This document shows positions 1-11,927 of a stretch of 64,000 nucleotides of DNA, one piece after another (positions within the stretch are counted from its first letter, which is position 1; the number at the start of each line of letters is the position of its first letter). Source of the DNA: Elgaria multicarinata webbii (lineage: Eukaryota; Chordata; Lepidosauria; Squamata; Anguidae); NCBI RefSeq assembly GCF_023053635.1, contig NC_086182.1:2803001-2867000 (forward strand), written 5' to 3'. The notes under the pieces were generated by a model. It worked only from the letters and a program-made list of their open reading frames with translations. It ran no database searches and was not told where the DNA came from. The position numbers and the translations under genes are program-made.

Positions 1-104
1 GTCAGACATTAGAATCCTTTAGATGCTATGGACTGGAGTCTTCGGGCATGTCTGCATGAAGCGTTTGCCCCAGGGTGGCTTCACAGTAGCAGCAAGTCAT
101 TTAT

Positions 105-640
105 GTGATGCAGCCGCCATTGCAAAGCCATCCAGGGGCAAACCCTGGAAACCCCGCTCCAAAAAAGACGGGGACTTACCCTGACTTTTTGGGCAGCAGA
201 GGCCTGTCACAGTCCATGGCTCCCCCTGATTGGTCACCATGGGCTGGACGGGGGCAGCCCCGTGCCTCTGTAAAAGTAAAAAAAAATAAAAAATGAGGAG
301 GGGGAGGAATGAGCAGCCAGAGGGAGGGGTGAGGTGATTCACCCGGCGTCCCTCTCCTCGCGTCCTCCTCTGGCTGCCTCATTCCTCCCCCCCGCTTTAA
401 TTTTTTAAAATTATCTTTATCTGCGCAGCTGCGCAGATACAGACGATAAAATAAAAGGGGGAGGAACGGCCCCATTTCTCTCCTCCCCCCCCGCCATTTC
501 CTTTCTTTTTTTATTGGTACAGAGTGGGAAAGTTCGCACTTGCGTTCCTTCCTGTGCAGGTGCCGGGAAGGAACGCAAATGTGGGCGCAAGGTGCCTCAC
601 AGCGCCAAATCACCGCCATCAAGATGGGGCCCAAGTTAAC
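105..640. repeat. GC-rich composite foldback repeat
   Basis: The stretch holds three nested palindromic structures: arms at 304-323 and 367-387, a perfect 22-bp palindrome at 418-439, and 13-bp arms at 540-552 and 566-578. No coding signal is convincing. The style resembles the hAT foldback at 9273, but no end repeats were located. Confidence 0.4.
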
Positions 641-892
641 CTCTTCCCTAAAGGACCCCTCCTTAGGATGCTATTTGGAGCATGGAGATTGCAATCTCTG
701 CCATGACAGGTAAACTCATAAATAGCAAACTACTGCTTTGCAAAACTGTTAGTTTGTACTTGACTATTTTAATATTTACATATTTTAAATGCACACATGA
801 AAATAAATTTTGTAATAGAATGCAAGACAGAGTTTGAAACACGACAGCCAATATCACACTTAAACTCAAGTTAAAATTGCCCATACTTTAAA

Positions 893-933
893 AGAGAGAG
901 AGAGAGAGAGAGGAGGAGGAGGAGGAGGAGGAG
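893..933. repeat. (AG)n/(AGG)n microsatellite
   Basis: About ten AG units run directly into about seven AGG units. Confidence 0.95.
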
Positions 934-1097
934 CTGGGCTGCTTAACCTCAGTAGTAAACGCTGTACTAAATGGTGGATGAAAGGCAGCCAAATATGACT
1001 GAGTTTTCATCATTTAGCCTTCAATGGTATAATAAAGCTGTGGGCAATCCTTAGAGTAGAAGTGGGAGAAAGAAGTTAAAAAATACCCACAAATATA

Positions 1098-1183
1098 GAA
1101 TCATAGAATAGCAGAGTTGGAAGGGGCCTACAAGGCCATCGAGTCCAACCCCCTGCTCAATGCAGGAATCCACCCTAAAGTAT
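1098..1183 (-). mobile_element. CR1 LINE 3' tail fragment
   Basis: It matches the CR1 tail seen many times in this window (tagaatcatagaatag, then ttggaaggggcc, then caccctaaag), in reverse orientation. Confidence 0.85.
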
Positions 1184-1252
1184 CTTTATATAGTATCTTT
1201 ATATAAAGATATATAAAGTATCTTTATAAAGTATCTTTATATAAATATCTTT
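1184..1252. repeat. AT-rich short tandem repeat
   Basis: Imperfect copies of agtatctttatata repeat about five times, directly at the end of the CR1 fragment. Confidence 0.7.
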
Positions 1253-2265
1253 GATGCGCCCTTCAAAGCAAGTGGGGTTAAAACAGGGCATGGAGGACCC
1301 TCTGCCAGGCCAGGGGGCAAATTCCATTTTGGCGAAACTCCCAGGGCCTGCACGCCAGGGGTGGATGGATGGGGCCAAATATACCAGAGTAGCTGAGCTT
1401 GAAGCTCTTACTGCCGATCACTAAGCCTTTGGAGAGGCCGTTCAGACTTTTGGAATGGGGTAATCGGCACACGATCCAGGGAGCCACCAAATGATTGGTA
1501 ATTGGGGAAAAGGGGTGTCACCATCTGGAAAACCCCAGAGGGCTGGATTGGGACCCCAGGAAGGTCAGATTTGGCCCATGGGGCGGAGGTTCTGCACCCT
1601 GGGGATAAAGTTACCAGTGTGGGTGTGCAAGGCCAAACCTTTCGGTCCCTTCCTTTTTAAAATCTGCACCTACTGATACAATGCTATGTCAAGTACTCCA
1701 AGTGAAGGTTGCCTCCCCTCCCCCCCCCCCATTTCCCTAGGTTTTTGATTTCAGACTGACTGATGAAGAGATGAAAAAGCTGGAATCCCTCCACTGTGGA
1801 GCACGAGCTGTGGCCTGGGATATCTTGGGGTATGTTATGTGCACGTACGAGAGCAAATGCACACAGGAGAGCCTTGGTGAAGGGGGCGGACACTTTTGGA
1901 CATGCTACATAGAATGCAGCCTGGTGAGGGCTGGGTCCAACACCCAGGCTGCCTCCTGGCCGGCCTCAAACAGGCTGAAGTAAATAAGAGGTAAAGCGTT
2001 GGGCTTGCTGAGGTCTGTCTGAGGCTGTTTCTGCCTGCGATGCAACTGAAGCAACCACTGGGTTGGCAGAAACTACTTAGTCCACATCCTCCGTGTATTT
2101 GGGGAAGCGCCTCTTGCCCAGTGCATTTTGCAGATGTTCCGTGGCCAACTCCAGCAGAAGCCAAGCGCAGACTGAGCAGGGATTTCATTTTGGGTCTCAA
2201 GTTGGCAGATGAACTGCAAGTCAAATCCACGTGATGAAATAGTCCCATTGCACCATGCATTAAAG
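1253..2265. other. Intergenic, old repeat-like sequence
   Basis: No gene is seen. The part near 1500-1620 (gatttggcccatggggcg, then ggttctgcaccctgggg) looks like the end of a hAT-type element related to the one at 61.8-63.1 kb, but no partner end was found. The poly-C near 1719-1730 is simple sequence. Confidence 0.4.
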
Positions 2266-3264
2266 TAGGGTGACCATATGGAAAGGAGGACAGGGCTCCT
2301 CCTGTCTCTTTAACAGTTGTAGAGAAAAGGGAATTTCAGCAGGTGTCCTTTGTATGCATGCAGAACCTGGTGAAATTCCCTCTTCATTGCAGCAGTTAAA
2401 GCTGCAGGAGCCCTGCCTAGTGTGACCAGATACAAAAAAGGGCAGGGCTCCTGCAGCTTTAACTGCTGCGATGAAGAGGGAATTTCACCAGGTGCTGCAT
2501 GCATAAAAAAAGAACACCTGCTGAAATTAGGGTGACAATATTTTGGAAACCAAAAAGGAGGTCAGCATGGTCAGACCCTAAGGGGGCGTGCCCACCAACA
2601 TGTCCGGCCCCTTAGTGCTGCGTGTGCAGCACTAAGGGTGTGTGTGTGCCCACCTGAACATAGCCTTGGTCACATATCTGATTTTAAAGCACACAATTAA
2701 GACAAATCTGTTCTACATAACATCTTAATGTTAAAATCACTGAAATAAAGAACACGTGAGACATTCAATGTATCTGAAATTAACTTCACTCACTCCTACT
2801 TTTGTAGCTTTTGCTGTACTTTGAAGGTTTTGCTATACTCTCTTCCCTCAAATATATTTTCTGACTGTATCCTCACTCTGTATCAAGATCCCCTTGATGC
2901 CAAGGGCTGAAACTACTCAAGGTGCAAGACCCCAAAGAGGAGGTTTGACAACCTGAGTTTGAAGGATATGGCTCCAGCGGTTTTTAAAAATAATAATTTT
3001 AAAACCTTGAACTTAAAAAAATAATCTCTTTACCTTTAAAAATGACAGAGCTGTAAACATTTTCATTAATTCCCATTAAAGTAAAGCTGCCATTTGAGTG
3101 GGGAGGATGGTAAAAATCCAGATTTTCCTTCAAATTTCATCATTCCTTCCTGGATTTGTCACCAAAAATCGTAACAAATCTGGTTTTTTCCTGTCATATG
3201 GTCACCCTATCTGAAATTCCCTCTTTGGCACAAGCCTCGTCCTCCTTTTCATAGGGTCACCCTA
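2266..3264. mobile_element. hAT-like nonautonomous element (outer copy)
   Basis: The ends read TAGGGTGACC and GGTCACCCTA and are flanked by ATTAAAG at 2259-2265 and 3265-3271, a 7-bp (perhaps 8-bp) target duplication. Inside, the arms 2397-2425 and 2441-2470 are inverted copies, a foldback structure. No transposase frame remains. A second element of the same type sits inside it. Confidence 0.75.
2528..3209. mobile_element. hAT-like element nested in the copy at 2266
   Basis: It starts TAGGGTGAC and ends GTCACCCTA. The outer sequence ctgaaat occurs on both sides (2521-2527 and 3211-3217), with the eighth base mismatched, fitting an 8-bp duplication. It is about 680 bp and AT-rich inside. Confidence 0.7.
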
Positions 3265-3271
3265 ATTAAAG

Positions 3272-5312
3272 CAATGGGCAGCTCCTCGCCTGCCTCTCCA
3301 TCCTGAGCGTGCAACAGCACGGCCCTGAAGGCGGCTGCGTTGGGAGGACTCTGTGGGTCTGACACTCTGCCACAGCCAGGCCCTCAGGCCTCAGGCTGCA
3401 ATGGCACTGCGTTTTGTGTCATCTGGTCATTGATGCATGCAGGTTCCACCACCACCACGCCTGGAAAAGTATGCCCAAAAAATCCATCAGAATTTAGGGA
3501 ACTTTCACTGGCATGTAGCATTTTGCATAATTTATTAGGCCAGTGTAAAATCAAGAAGCAGAGCACACACACAAAGTGGTGTACACTTTGGAGTATTTTT
3601 ACATAACGGCCAAAGTTGTGTACAATAACAGAAAGTTTGAAAGACAGTCCCCAAATCTGCACAAATCTGGAAAGCCCGTCCTCTGCAGATTCTGCGGGGC
3701 GGATTCATGGAAATCCGTTGCCATTTTGATCCACTGCAGAGTTCTCTGGCATCCCTGCTCAGGCCCCTGCTCCTCTCAGCTGCCTGTGCCACTTTTGGCA
3801 CTCACGGGGTGCACAGAACCACTTTTGGCTTGGAGAAGCTTTCGGGGTGGGGTGGGGCACATTCCATGGCAAAATGGGCAGGCCCTCAAACCTGCCTGTT
3901 TTTGCTTAAAGATCTGACTGCCAGTAACCAAGCCGTAGGGGGGACATTTCAACCTTGTAAAATGTGGGGGAAACAGCACAAAAGCCGGGAATCCACCGAA
4001 CGATCGATAGGTGGTTGGAGGGAGGGGGTGGGGCCATCTGGGGGCCTCTGCCCTAGACTCTATAGGGTCAGCACGTGGTCTTTAAGCAACTCAGGGTGCA
4101 AAACTATGCAGGTTTAGACAGAAAGAAGCCCTACATTTTTTCTGTCTAAACATATATAGGAATGCAACCTTAATTTGTTTTGATATCTTTAGTCTCTGAT
4201 TTTTATAAGCGGGGGACTGTTGGCCCCAGTTTTTCTGTTTGGAATAGCCTTGTGTTGTAGGATCTACTAGCATTAGTAGCAAAATGTTTAGGGGGAAAGA
4301 TACCTTGGTGCTGCTGATGATTCAGGGGTGTTTCTTTTCCTCCTAGGATGGGCTGCCATAAGTTCTACCCTTTCAGCAAGGATCAGTGACTTGGCAAGCA
4401 ACAGCACTCACCCCTCCCACAATTAAAGGCACGGGAATTATGGAGTCGGCTTCTGCATTTTGTATCTAACCAAACAGAATTCATTTTGCTAGCTAAAATC
4501 TAATGACTACTTGCCTGTATGAAGTGATGGAATGACCGTGACATGAGCCTCAATGGCAATCAGTGAAATGGCTTATCTTTAGGGAGGTTTGGAAAAGGCT
4601 CAGGATACACCAGAGACAGCAGTCTACCTACACGGGACCTCCTCACTGCAACCAATCCATACTGGCAGAGAGGAGAGTGATGGCTTGCGGGCTTCCCTAG
4701 GGAGATTCAGGCCACTGAGATCAGTATCTCCCACACCCAGGAGGGGAAAAGATGCCTGCTGTTAATGCGTCTTACACCTCCAAGGTAGATCTAAACAGAG
4801 AGAAGAGCCCACGCACACACACCCAGGGAAATGTACCTGCAGGAAGGGTGAGTTGAAGTTTAAAAGAGTGGTTCTAGAGCTTGCTTTATATATATTTTTT
4901 ATTCAAAGTGGCAGGGAAGAACCCGAGTGCTGTGTATTTTGTTCTTCCTGAATGTAATCTTGAGGAGGGGACAAAATAAAATTGTTACAAAAAATATCAA
5001 AATGGAAGATGTCCCATGAGTTGTTTTCAATTTCATTTGCCTTCTGGATTGTAATTAATCTGGTATTTATTTATTTGCTTGCTTAGAATGATTTTAGGCC
5101 ACCTTTGACAGTAGGGTTCTTTGTCATTTAGAGACTTACCTTGATGTAAATGGAGAGGGCCGTGGTGAGCCTCGTGAGTCTCGCAGGCCCACATAGAGGT
5201 CAAAGCAGCAGCCGTCACAGGCCGGCATTACAGTTCTTTCCGTTAATGCCTTAATCTTAAATATATGTGTTTAGTCCCGTTGAGTTCAAAACTGACATCC
5301 AAATCGTTGTGC
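3272..5312. other. Intergenic, no gene recognised
   Basis: No exon with homology is seen. A small palindromic MITE lies at about 4094-4172 (arms with gtttagacagaaa and tttctgtctaaac). The rest is unassigned. Confidence 0.5.
4094..4172. mobile_element. Short palindromic MITE
   Basis: The inverted arms agggtgcaaaactatgcagg and tatataggaatgcaacct enclose gtttagacagaaa/tttctgtctaaac. It is a relative of the copy at 10103-10207. Confidence 0.65.
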
Positions 5313-5452
5313 TAGCTCAGCCTTCCTCAACCTGGGGCGCTCCAGATGTGTTGGACTACAACTCCCAGAAGGCCCCAGCCAGCTGGCTGGGGCATTCTGG
5401 GAGATGCAGTCCAACACATCTGGAGTGCCCCAGGTTGAGGAAGGCTAAGCTA
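5313..5452. mobile_element. Palindromic hAT-type MITE (140 bp)
   Basis: The two halves are almost perfect reverse complements (agctcagccttcctcaacct at one end, aggttgaggaaggctaagct at the other). It includes ACTACAACTCCCAGAA at 5355-5370. Diverged relatives are at 12344, 36567 and 50779. Confidence 0.85.
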
Positions 5453-6295
5453 TTACAATCACACACCTTGATTGTAATCAAGAATTGTTCACTCTCTGCT
5501 TATGCAGGCAGTAGAAGGCCCAGTACCGAGTTGGAACAAAGGGTTGTTGTGAATTGGGTTAAATGGCCTGGTACAGCCTGTTGGAGCTGCCTGTTTACAA
5601 TCAAGCAACATTTTCTTTGCTGCACTAATACCAGTGACTATTTGGGAGGAGTTGGAAATCGAAGCAGAGTAACATCCTTTGCTTCTCCCTGCAGCGATGA
5701 AAAAGGCAGCCTGAAATTTAGGATGAACTGAGCATCCTTTGCAGTTACTGCTTTGGCCAACACTGCCTTCTTGCGTCGCTAGAAAGAAGGGAAAAAGGTC
5801 CTTATTCCGTTTACAGTCAGGACCATCCAGGCAAAGCAAGGGCAGGGCTGCATATTAAAATCCCAGGGAGAAATAGTAGCCCCATCTCAAGTTCCTCCCA
5901 CTTCTATAATATTTCATTCAACTTACCCCATTTCCTTATGTCATTCTGATTCACACCTCCCTACCAACCTGTTCCACATTACTGACTTGTAATGAAATAC
6001 AAAGTGTGATGTAATTTGTACTACAGAAGGGATAGCAGGAACTCACCCCAGCAGAGTGATTTTTGAGAGCACTTTGTGGTCTTGGCTTTTTAAATCCCAA
6101 TGATTCATTTTCAAAGGGAGAATGAAACATGGGCCGAAATCTTTTCCATAGAATGACAAAAAACAAAGGAAGCCATATTAGCTGTAAGGAAAATGCTAAA
6201 ACCCATATGATGCAATATCTTTTTTTAGGCTACTATGTGGGTTTGGAAATTCTATGGGATTAGTAGAACAAAATGTGCTTCGCTTCAGTGTCTCT
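5453..6295. other. Intergenic, nothing recognised
   Basis: No coding, RNA or clear repeat signal is seen in this stretch. Confidence 0.4.
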
Positions 6296-6442
6296 GGCCA
6301 TAGCTAGACCTAAGGTTTATCCCAGGATCATCCCGGGTTCATCCCTGCCTGAGTGCTGGATGCCCTGTGTGCTGGATGCCCTTAGATGAACAGGTTTGAC
6401 GCCAGGACAATCCTGGGATAAACCTTAGGTCTAGCTACGGCC
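6296..6442. mobile_element. MITE with 31-bp inverted ends
   Basis: The ends ggccatagctagacctaagg and ccttaggtctagctacggcc are near-perfect inverted repeats, continued by tttatcccagga/tcctgggataaa. There is no coding capacity. The target duplication is unclear. Confidence 0.75.
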
Positions 6443-6739
6443 TCTGACTCCTTTCAGGTGCTGAAAAACGCAAGGCCATCTTTAGCAAACCGCTTACACT
6501 GAACTTGTCCCTGGTACACAAACTACAAAGGCCACACTTCACTTACGTAGAGCAACTTCACTTACAAAATAGCCCCATGTGCTGCTAATCACTTGCTTTA
6601 TGCTTGTTAAACAACCCAGTCATTCCAGCCTGGGATTTTTTAAAAGCCTGTTTAAGAAGTAAATCACAACAGGGACTGTCTGAATATGGCAAGACCCAAT
6701 TTTACTGGGTTTTATATGAGAGACTGGTCTCAAAACACT

Positions 6740-7184
6740 GGAACTGGTTCAATTTAATTTATTTTAAAAATATATTGTAAAGTATGCAAGTAAATAGGTA
6801 GTAATTACCTAAGACAGCCTAACAGTTAGACATTTTGCCCCTCTCCCACCTGTGTGTTGCAGGTAAATTATCAACTTCGCAAAAGGGGGTGCCAGAAACA
6901 TAGCAATCAAAAACTGGAACACAAATTAGTCTCAGGGTAGAAATGGAGAACACCTGAACGAATTTCATACAGAGCAGCCATAAAAAAATATTGTTTAAGG
7001 AAAGAGGTGTGAGTCACTACTGTAGCTCCAACAGTTGCTTAAAAACCAAAAGTGGGTCGCGTACAACAAAGCCGCATTGAGCTCCAGCTCCTGGCAAGCT
7101 CCCCAGTCAAGCAGCAACCAGAGAGCGGCAAAGGCTGGCCACCTCCAGAGTGGGCTTGTGCAAGAAATGAACCAGTAGTAGAGT
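6740..7184 (-). other. C2orf42: Probable C2orf42 3' UTR
   Basis: No repeat or ORF is recognised directly after the stop codon. A minus-strand AATAAA (plus-strand tttatt at 6758-6763) could end the transcript near 6740. This is inferred from one hexamer; later AATAAA copies also exist further left. Confidence 0.35.
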
Positions 7185-7393
7185 TCAAGGAAAAGTGATG
7201 GTGGTGAGCGGCATGAGCTCCAGCGCCTGTTCTAGGGAAGGGCGCTGCTCTTGGTATTCAGTGGTGTGACCATTCCGGTAGTGGCCATATTCAAACTTAA
7301 TCCTCAGTTCACCAATTTTGGACTGGGGAAGGATGTCTGGGATCCATTCAATGATGAATGGTGTCGGTTCCTTCTGGTCAGGGGATGTGTTGC
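7185..7393 (-). CDS. C2orf42: C2orf42 last coding exon with stop
   Basis: The exon encodes [16 protein letters not shown] through [17 protein letters not shown] to the conserved end LTTITFP, followed by a stop at 7187-7185. The acceptor is tgccag at 7394. The C-terminus is unchanged from human in its last seven residues. Confidence 0.94.
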
Positions 7394-10300
7394 CTGGCAG
7401 GAGGAAAACCACAAAGAAGAGAACAGCATGAGAGCATAAGGAGAGCCCTGATGCTGTATCAGACCCACAGTCCATCTAGCCTAACACTCTGTTCACACAG
7501 TGACCAACTAGCTGTCGACCAGGGACCAACAAAGCAGGACATGGTGCAACAGCACCCTCCTGCCTATGTTCCCCAGCAACTGGTGCACACAGGCTTACTG
7601 CATCAGATACTGGAGGTAGCACACAACCATCAGGGCTAGTAGCCTTTGATAGCCTTCTCCTCCAGGAATTGATATAACCCCCTTTTAAAGCCATCCAAAT
7701 TGGAGGCCATCACTACTTCTTGTGTTAGTGAATTCCAAAATTTAACTCTGCGCTGTGTGAAGAAGTCCTTCCTCTTATTTGTCCTGGATCTTCCCACCAA
7801 TCAGCTTCATGGGATGACCCCGTTGGGTTCCAGTATTATGGGAGAGAAAGAAAAATATCTCCCTATCCATATTCTCCATAATTTTGTACACCTCTATCAG
7901 GTCCTTTGGAGCCTCTTCCCACATGACACACGAAAAAATTATTCCCTCTTGTCACCTCTAATATGAGCTGCAGAAAACTGAAAACTCCTCAAGTTGCAGA
8001 TGTTCTGCATCATAAACTTACCAACTTTCAAAAAGGTTTTCAGCTCCAAGGGAAGAAGAACCGGTTGCTTCTCCAGGCGTCCGTAGGTCTCTGGGATGCT
8101 CTCCATCTCAACTTTGGGGCACTTAAAGGGCTCGTAGGTGCCATCTCGGTTCTGGATAAAGCTGCGTGTTATTTCCAGGGGCATCTGGGAAGAGGGGCCA
8201 GGAACAGAAGATGAGAACAGAGGGTCCTCTGATCAACTCCCTTTGGAGGTGTCCATCTGAATTAGCCTCTCTAAGCCCAGTGATTGATAATCCCCCTATA
8301 GTAAGAGGACGTCAAGAGTTCTGGGAAATGATCATAGAATCATAGAATAGTAGAGTTGGAAGGGGCCTATAAGGCCATCGAGCCCAACCCCCTGCTCAAT
8401 GCAGAATGGCAAGAGAATTCCAGAAAATGTCTTTAATATCCAGAAAACAACACAGAGCTTTCAAGCCAGCTCCTTCTGAGCTAACTCCAGTCCTACAAAC
8501 CCTTAATTCCATGATGCATATTTGAATAGTCAGGGCGGGACCCTCCCCCCATCGCCCAATGAATGCCCTCCCAACTTGTTCACAGACTAGAGGAGAGTCT
8601 AAGACAGAGGCGCAAATGGGTCTTACCTCAAGAGTATCAAAGATCTGCTTGACCTGCAAGATGTTAGTGATGTGCCACGTATATTTAGAAAAGGTACCCA
8701 GGGGCAAGGCATCTTTCCGGACAAAAGCTGGAAACAAACAAGCCCATTAGGAAGGCTGGTACTTTAGGTGGCCAGACTTCTCCTACTGCTTGAAGCTAAA
8801 CATGATCTCAGGGGAGTCTTGTGAGCACCATGACATTACGGTGGCATCAGTTCTCTGAAGTTTCACGGAGAGGCCACGCGTAGGGTCTCTTCACTCTTGC
8901 AGTTCCAGAGGACTGCAAGAACTGGGTCCTTTCAGATGCTGCTCACACCCTAAGGAACCAACTTGCTCCTTAAGAGTAGCCTTTTGTATGCAGCAGAGAC
9001 CAGACATGTGGGAAAGCCAGCTCAACTTAGCCTTTTCTCTTAGGAGGCAGCACTCCATATCCCAGCTGGCTTCCAGGGGAAAAGATGCTGTTAAGGTCAG
9101 GTACCTGTGGTTGAATTTGGGAGCCGCTTCTTGATGCTCCCAATGGATATCCTCTGTTGGAGAGCCTCAAAGAATGACTGGGGTATGTGGAATACCAGTG
9201 GCTCTGGTTTGCCTAAAAGAAAACACACACAAAACAGAAAGAGCTTTAAAGTGGGGGAGACGACATATTTAGTAGGGCTGTGCACGGAACCCCCCACCCC
9301 GATCCTCTTCGCTCCCGATCCGCAAATTGCGGATTGGGCCCGTTCCGCCTCAATCCGCCTAGGGTCTGCTCCGCTCCGCTGCGGAGCTCCAGCTCCGAAT
9401 CGGAGCTCCGCAGCGGCGGGGAGCGGCGCCAGGTAAGGGCCCTCTCCCTCCTCCCCCTTACCTGTGTCCATCCCATCCCTTCCCAGCTTCACTAGAGCCT
9501 GCGGGTCAACCAGGAACTGTAGGCCCCGCTTGCGGCCTACACTTCCTGGTTGAGCAGAGGGTTCTAGTGAAGCTGGCGACGGGCCGCGACAGACGCAGAT
9601 AAGACCCCCCTCCCCCTTACCTGGCTCTCCCACTGTTGCCGCATGGGCGGTGGCGGCAGCAAGGCCAGGTAACCCCCCCTCCCTCCTCCCCCTTACCTGC
9701 ATCCATCCATGGACCCGTGGCTGCTTCAACTGAGCCCGAGGACTCAAACAGGAAGACCAGACCGCAGTTGCGGTCTAGTCTTCCTGTTTGAGTCCTCAGG
9801 CTCAGTTGAAGCAGCTGCGGGACCAAGGACGGATGCAGGTAAGACCCCCCTCCCCCTTACCTGGCTCTGCCTCTGTCGCCGCATGGGCGACAGCAACAGT
9901 GGCAGGGCCAAGTAAACCCCCCTTACCTTTTTTGCGGAGCTCCGGATCGAGGTGAAGGATCCTCCTTCACCTCGATCTGCTTCACAACGCTCTGCTGCTC
10001 CCTCGATCCTCTTCGCCTCTGCCTTAAGGGGAGGCGAAGCCCCCCCGATCCGCTTCTGCTTCTCCGGTCTGAGGAGAAGCGGAGCACAGCCCTAATATTT
10101 AGGGTGCAATCCTGTGCATGTTTAGACAGAAAAAAGTCCTATAATGCCCAGGGAATGCTGGGAGTTGTAGGAGTTTCTTCTGTCTAAGCATGCATAGGAT
10201 TGCGCTGTTAGAAATTTTATTCCAATTACCAATGCTCAAGATGATCATCATTTAAAACTGACTAATCCCCTCAGATGAAGCATCTTGAAATAATCCACCG

Positions 10301-11887
10301 AGGCAATCAACTGGATACCCAAACTGCCCAAAAAAGAGGTTGTTTTGTTGTTTGCTCTGTTATTAGCAGAGTTTCTAAACGAGGCCTCTGTGTGGGTGGG
10401 GTGGGGCACTTACCATCGAACTGGTAATGCATGGCTTGATGGATGCGTTCAGTGGCGCTGGCCAACCACTCTTGGAAAGACAAGATCACCTGTGATTCAT
10501 CAAGCAATTGGCTGCAAGCTAAGAAAAAAGTAAAGATTTTGTTTAATTAATTTATTTATTTATTAAACTTATATACCGCTCCCATAGCCAGGGCTATGGA
10601 CTACAGTTGAACTACAGCATTCAATCCTTGGTAGAAACACTCTCTAGCCTGTGGCCTGAAGAAGCCAGAACACATCTTGGCACAAAAGACAGGACATTTG
10701 AGACAGGACACTTACTACTCTTTTAACGCGGATTAACAAAGTGTCTATTATAATGGGCGGAAGGGGGTGTAGCTGTGCATATTATATTTATTTATTAAAA
10801 CATGTATATCCCACCCTATATCACAAGGATCTCAGGGCAGTGTAGGGATAAAACTATACATATAAAATAAAACAATAAATATGCAATTCTAAAACAAATT
10901 AAACCATTAATACAGACTCTGCCATGAAATCCATGTCAGTGATGCACAGACAACCTAAAGTCAGGGGTGAAAGGCACATTTCAAATATTGATTTGTTATT
11001 CATGAAAGTATTTTGAGGCCACCTGGGGGGGATCCGCACGTCGCTCCCAGAGCGCTTCTATGCGACCCCAGTGCACCCCGAAAACGATAGTCTGACTTCC
11101 CTGTAAAAGAAACGACGAAGAGCCGTCCAGGCTGCCGCCGACAACGACGAGGAGAGCTCTCCACCGGCGAGGAGAGCTCGGCAAAAGAAGGCGGGGTGAA
11201 GAGCGGAAGAAGCTCTCTACCCCGCCTTCTTTTGCCGAGCTCTCCTCGCCGGCGGAGAGCTCTCCTCGTCATCGGCGGCATGGACGGCTCTTCCATCTGT
11301 CAGGGATGCTTTAGGGTGGATTCCTGCATTGAGCAGGGGGTTGGACTAGATGGCCTTGTAGGCCCCTTCCAACTCTGCTATTCTATGATTCTATGCCTGA
11401 CCTGAGAGCTCCTGGTGATCTCATGCTCAAAACATTCCTAATGCATACATGACACTTCCAAAGAGCCACAACAGACAGCATTTGTATGAAAGCCTAAAAA
11501 TTAGCCCTGGGAAGCGGAAAAAGTAGTCTTTGGATCCAAAGGGGGAGTAGGGAGGAGTAGACAGATTAGTCTCACGTCTCCTGCCAATATCTATCCTCCC
11601 CTAATCTATTATGAAAAGCGGCCATCAATTTTAGGAGGTTTAGAAGATGAAAGAGCTAAAGTCAGTGTTGACTAAGGCAGGAGGACTAAAGAGTTAAAGA
11701 AAACATTTCCTTAGATCAAATTTTAATCTGTAACTAAAGAAATTGTCTAAAACATGGTCACCTCTAGGTTAAGGCCACGGGTCTTCTATGGAAATATCAC
11801 TGTTTGCTTTTGCTTTGCGTTCACACAGTGGTTTTGCAGCCCAAATAGTCCTGCTTTGATTTATTGAGTGCATGCATGTGTGGGTGC

Positions 11888-11927
<40 letters not shown>

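Noticed and set aside
9097-9747. 216-codon minus-strand frame including C2orf42 exon 5
   Set aside because: Only its last 36 codons are exon; the rest is intron and hAT element.
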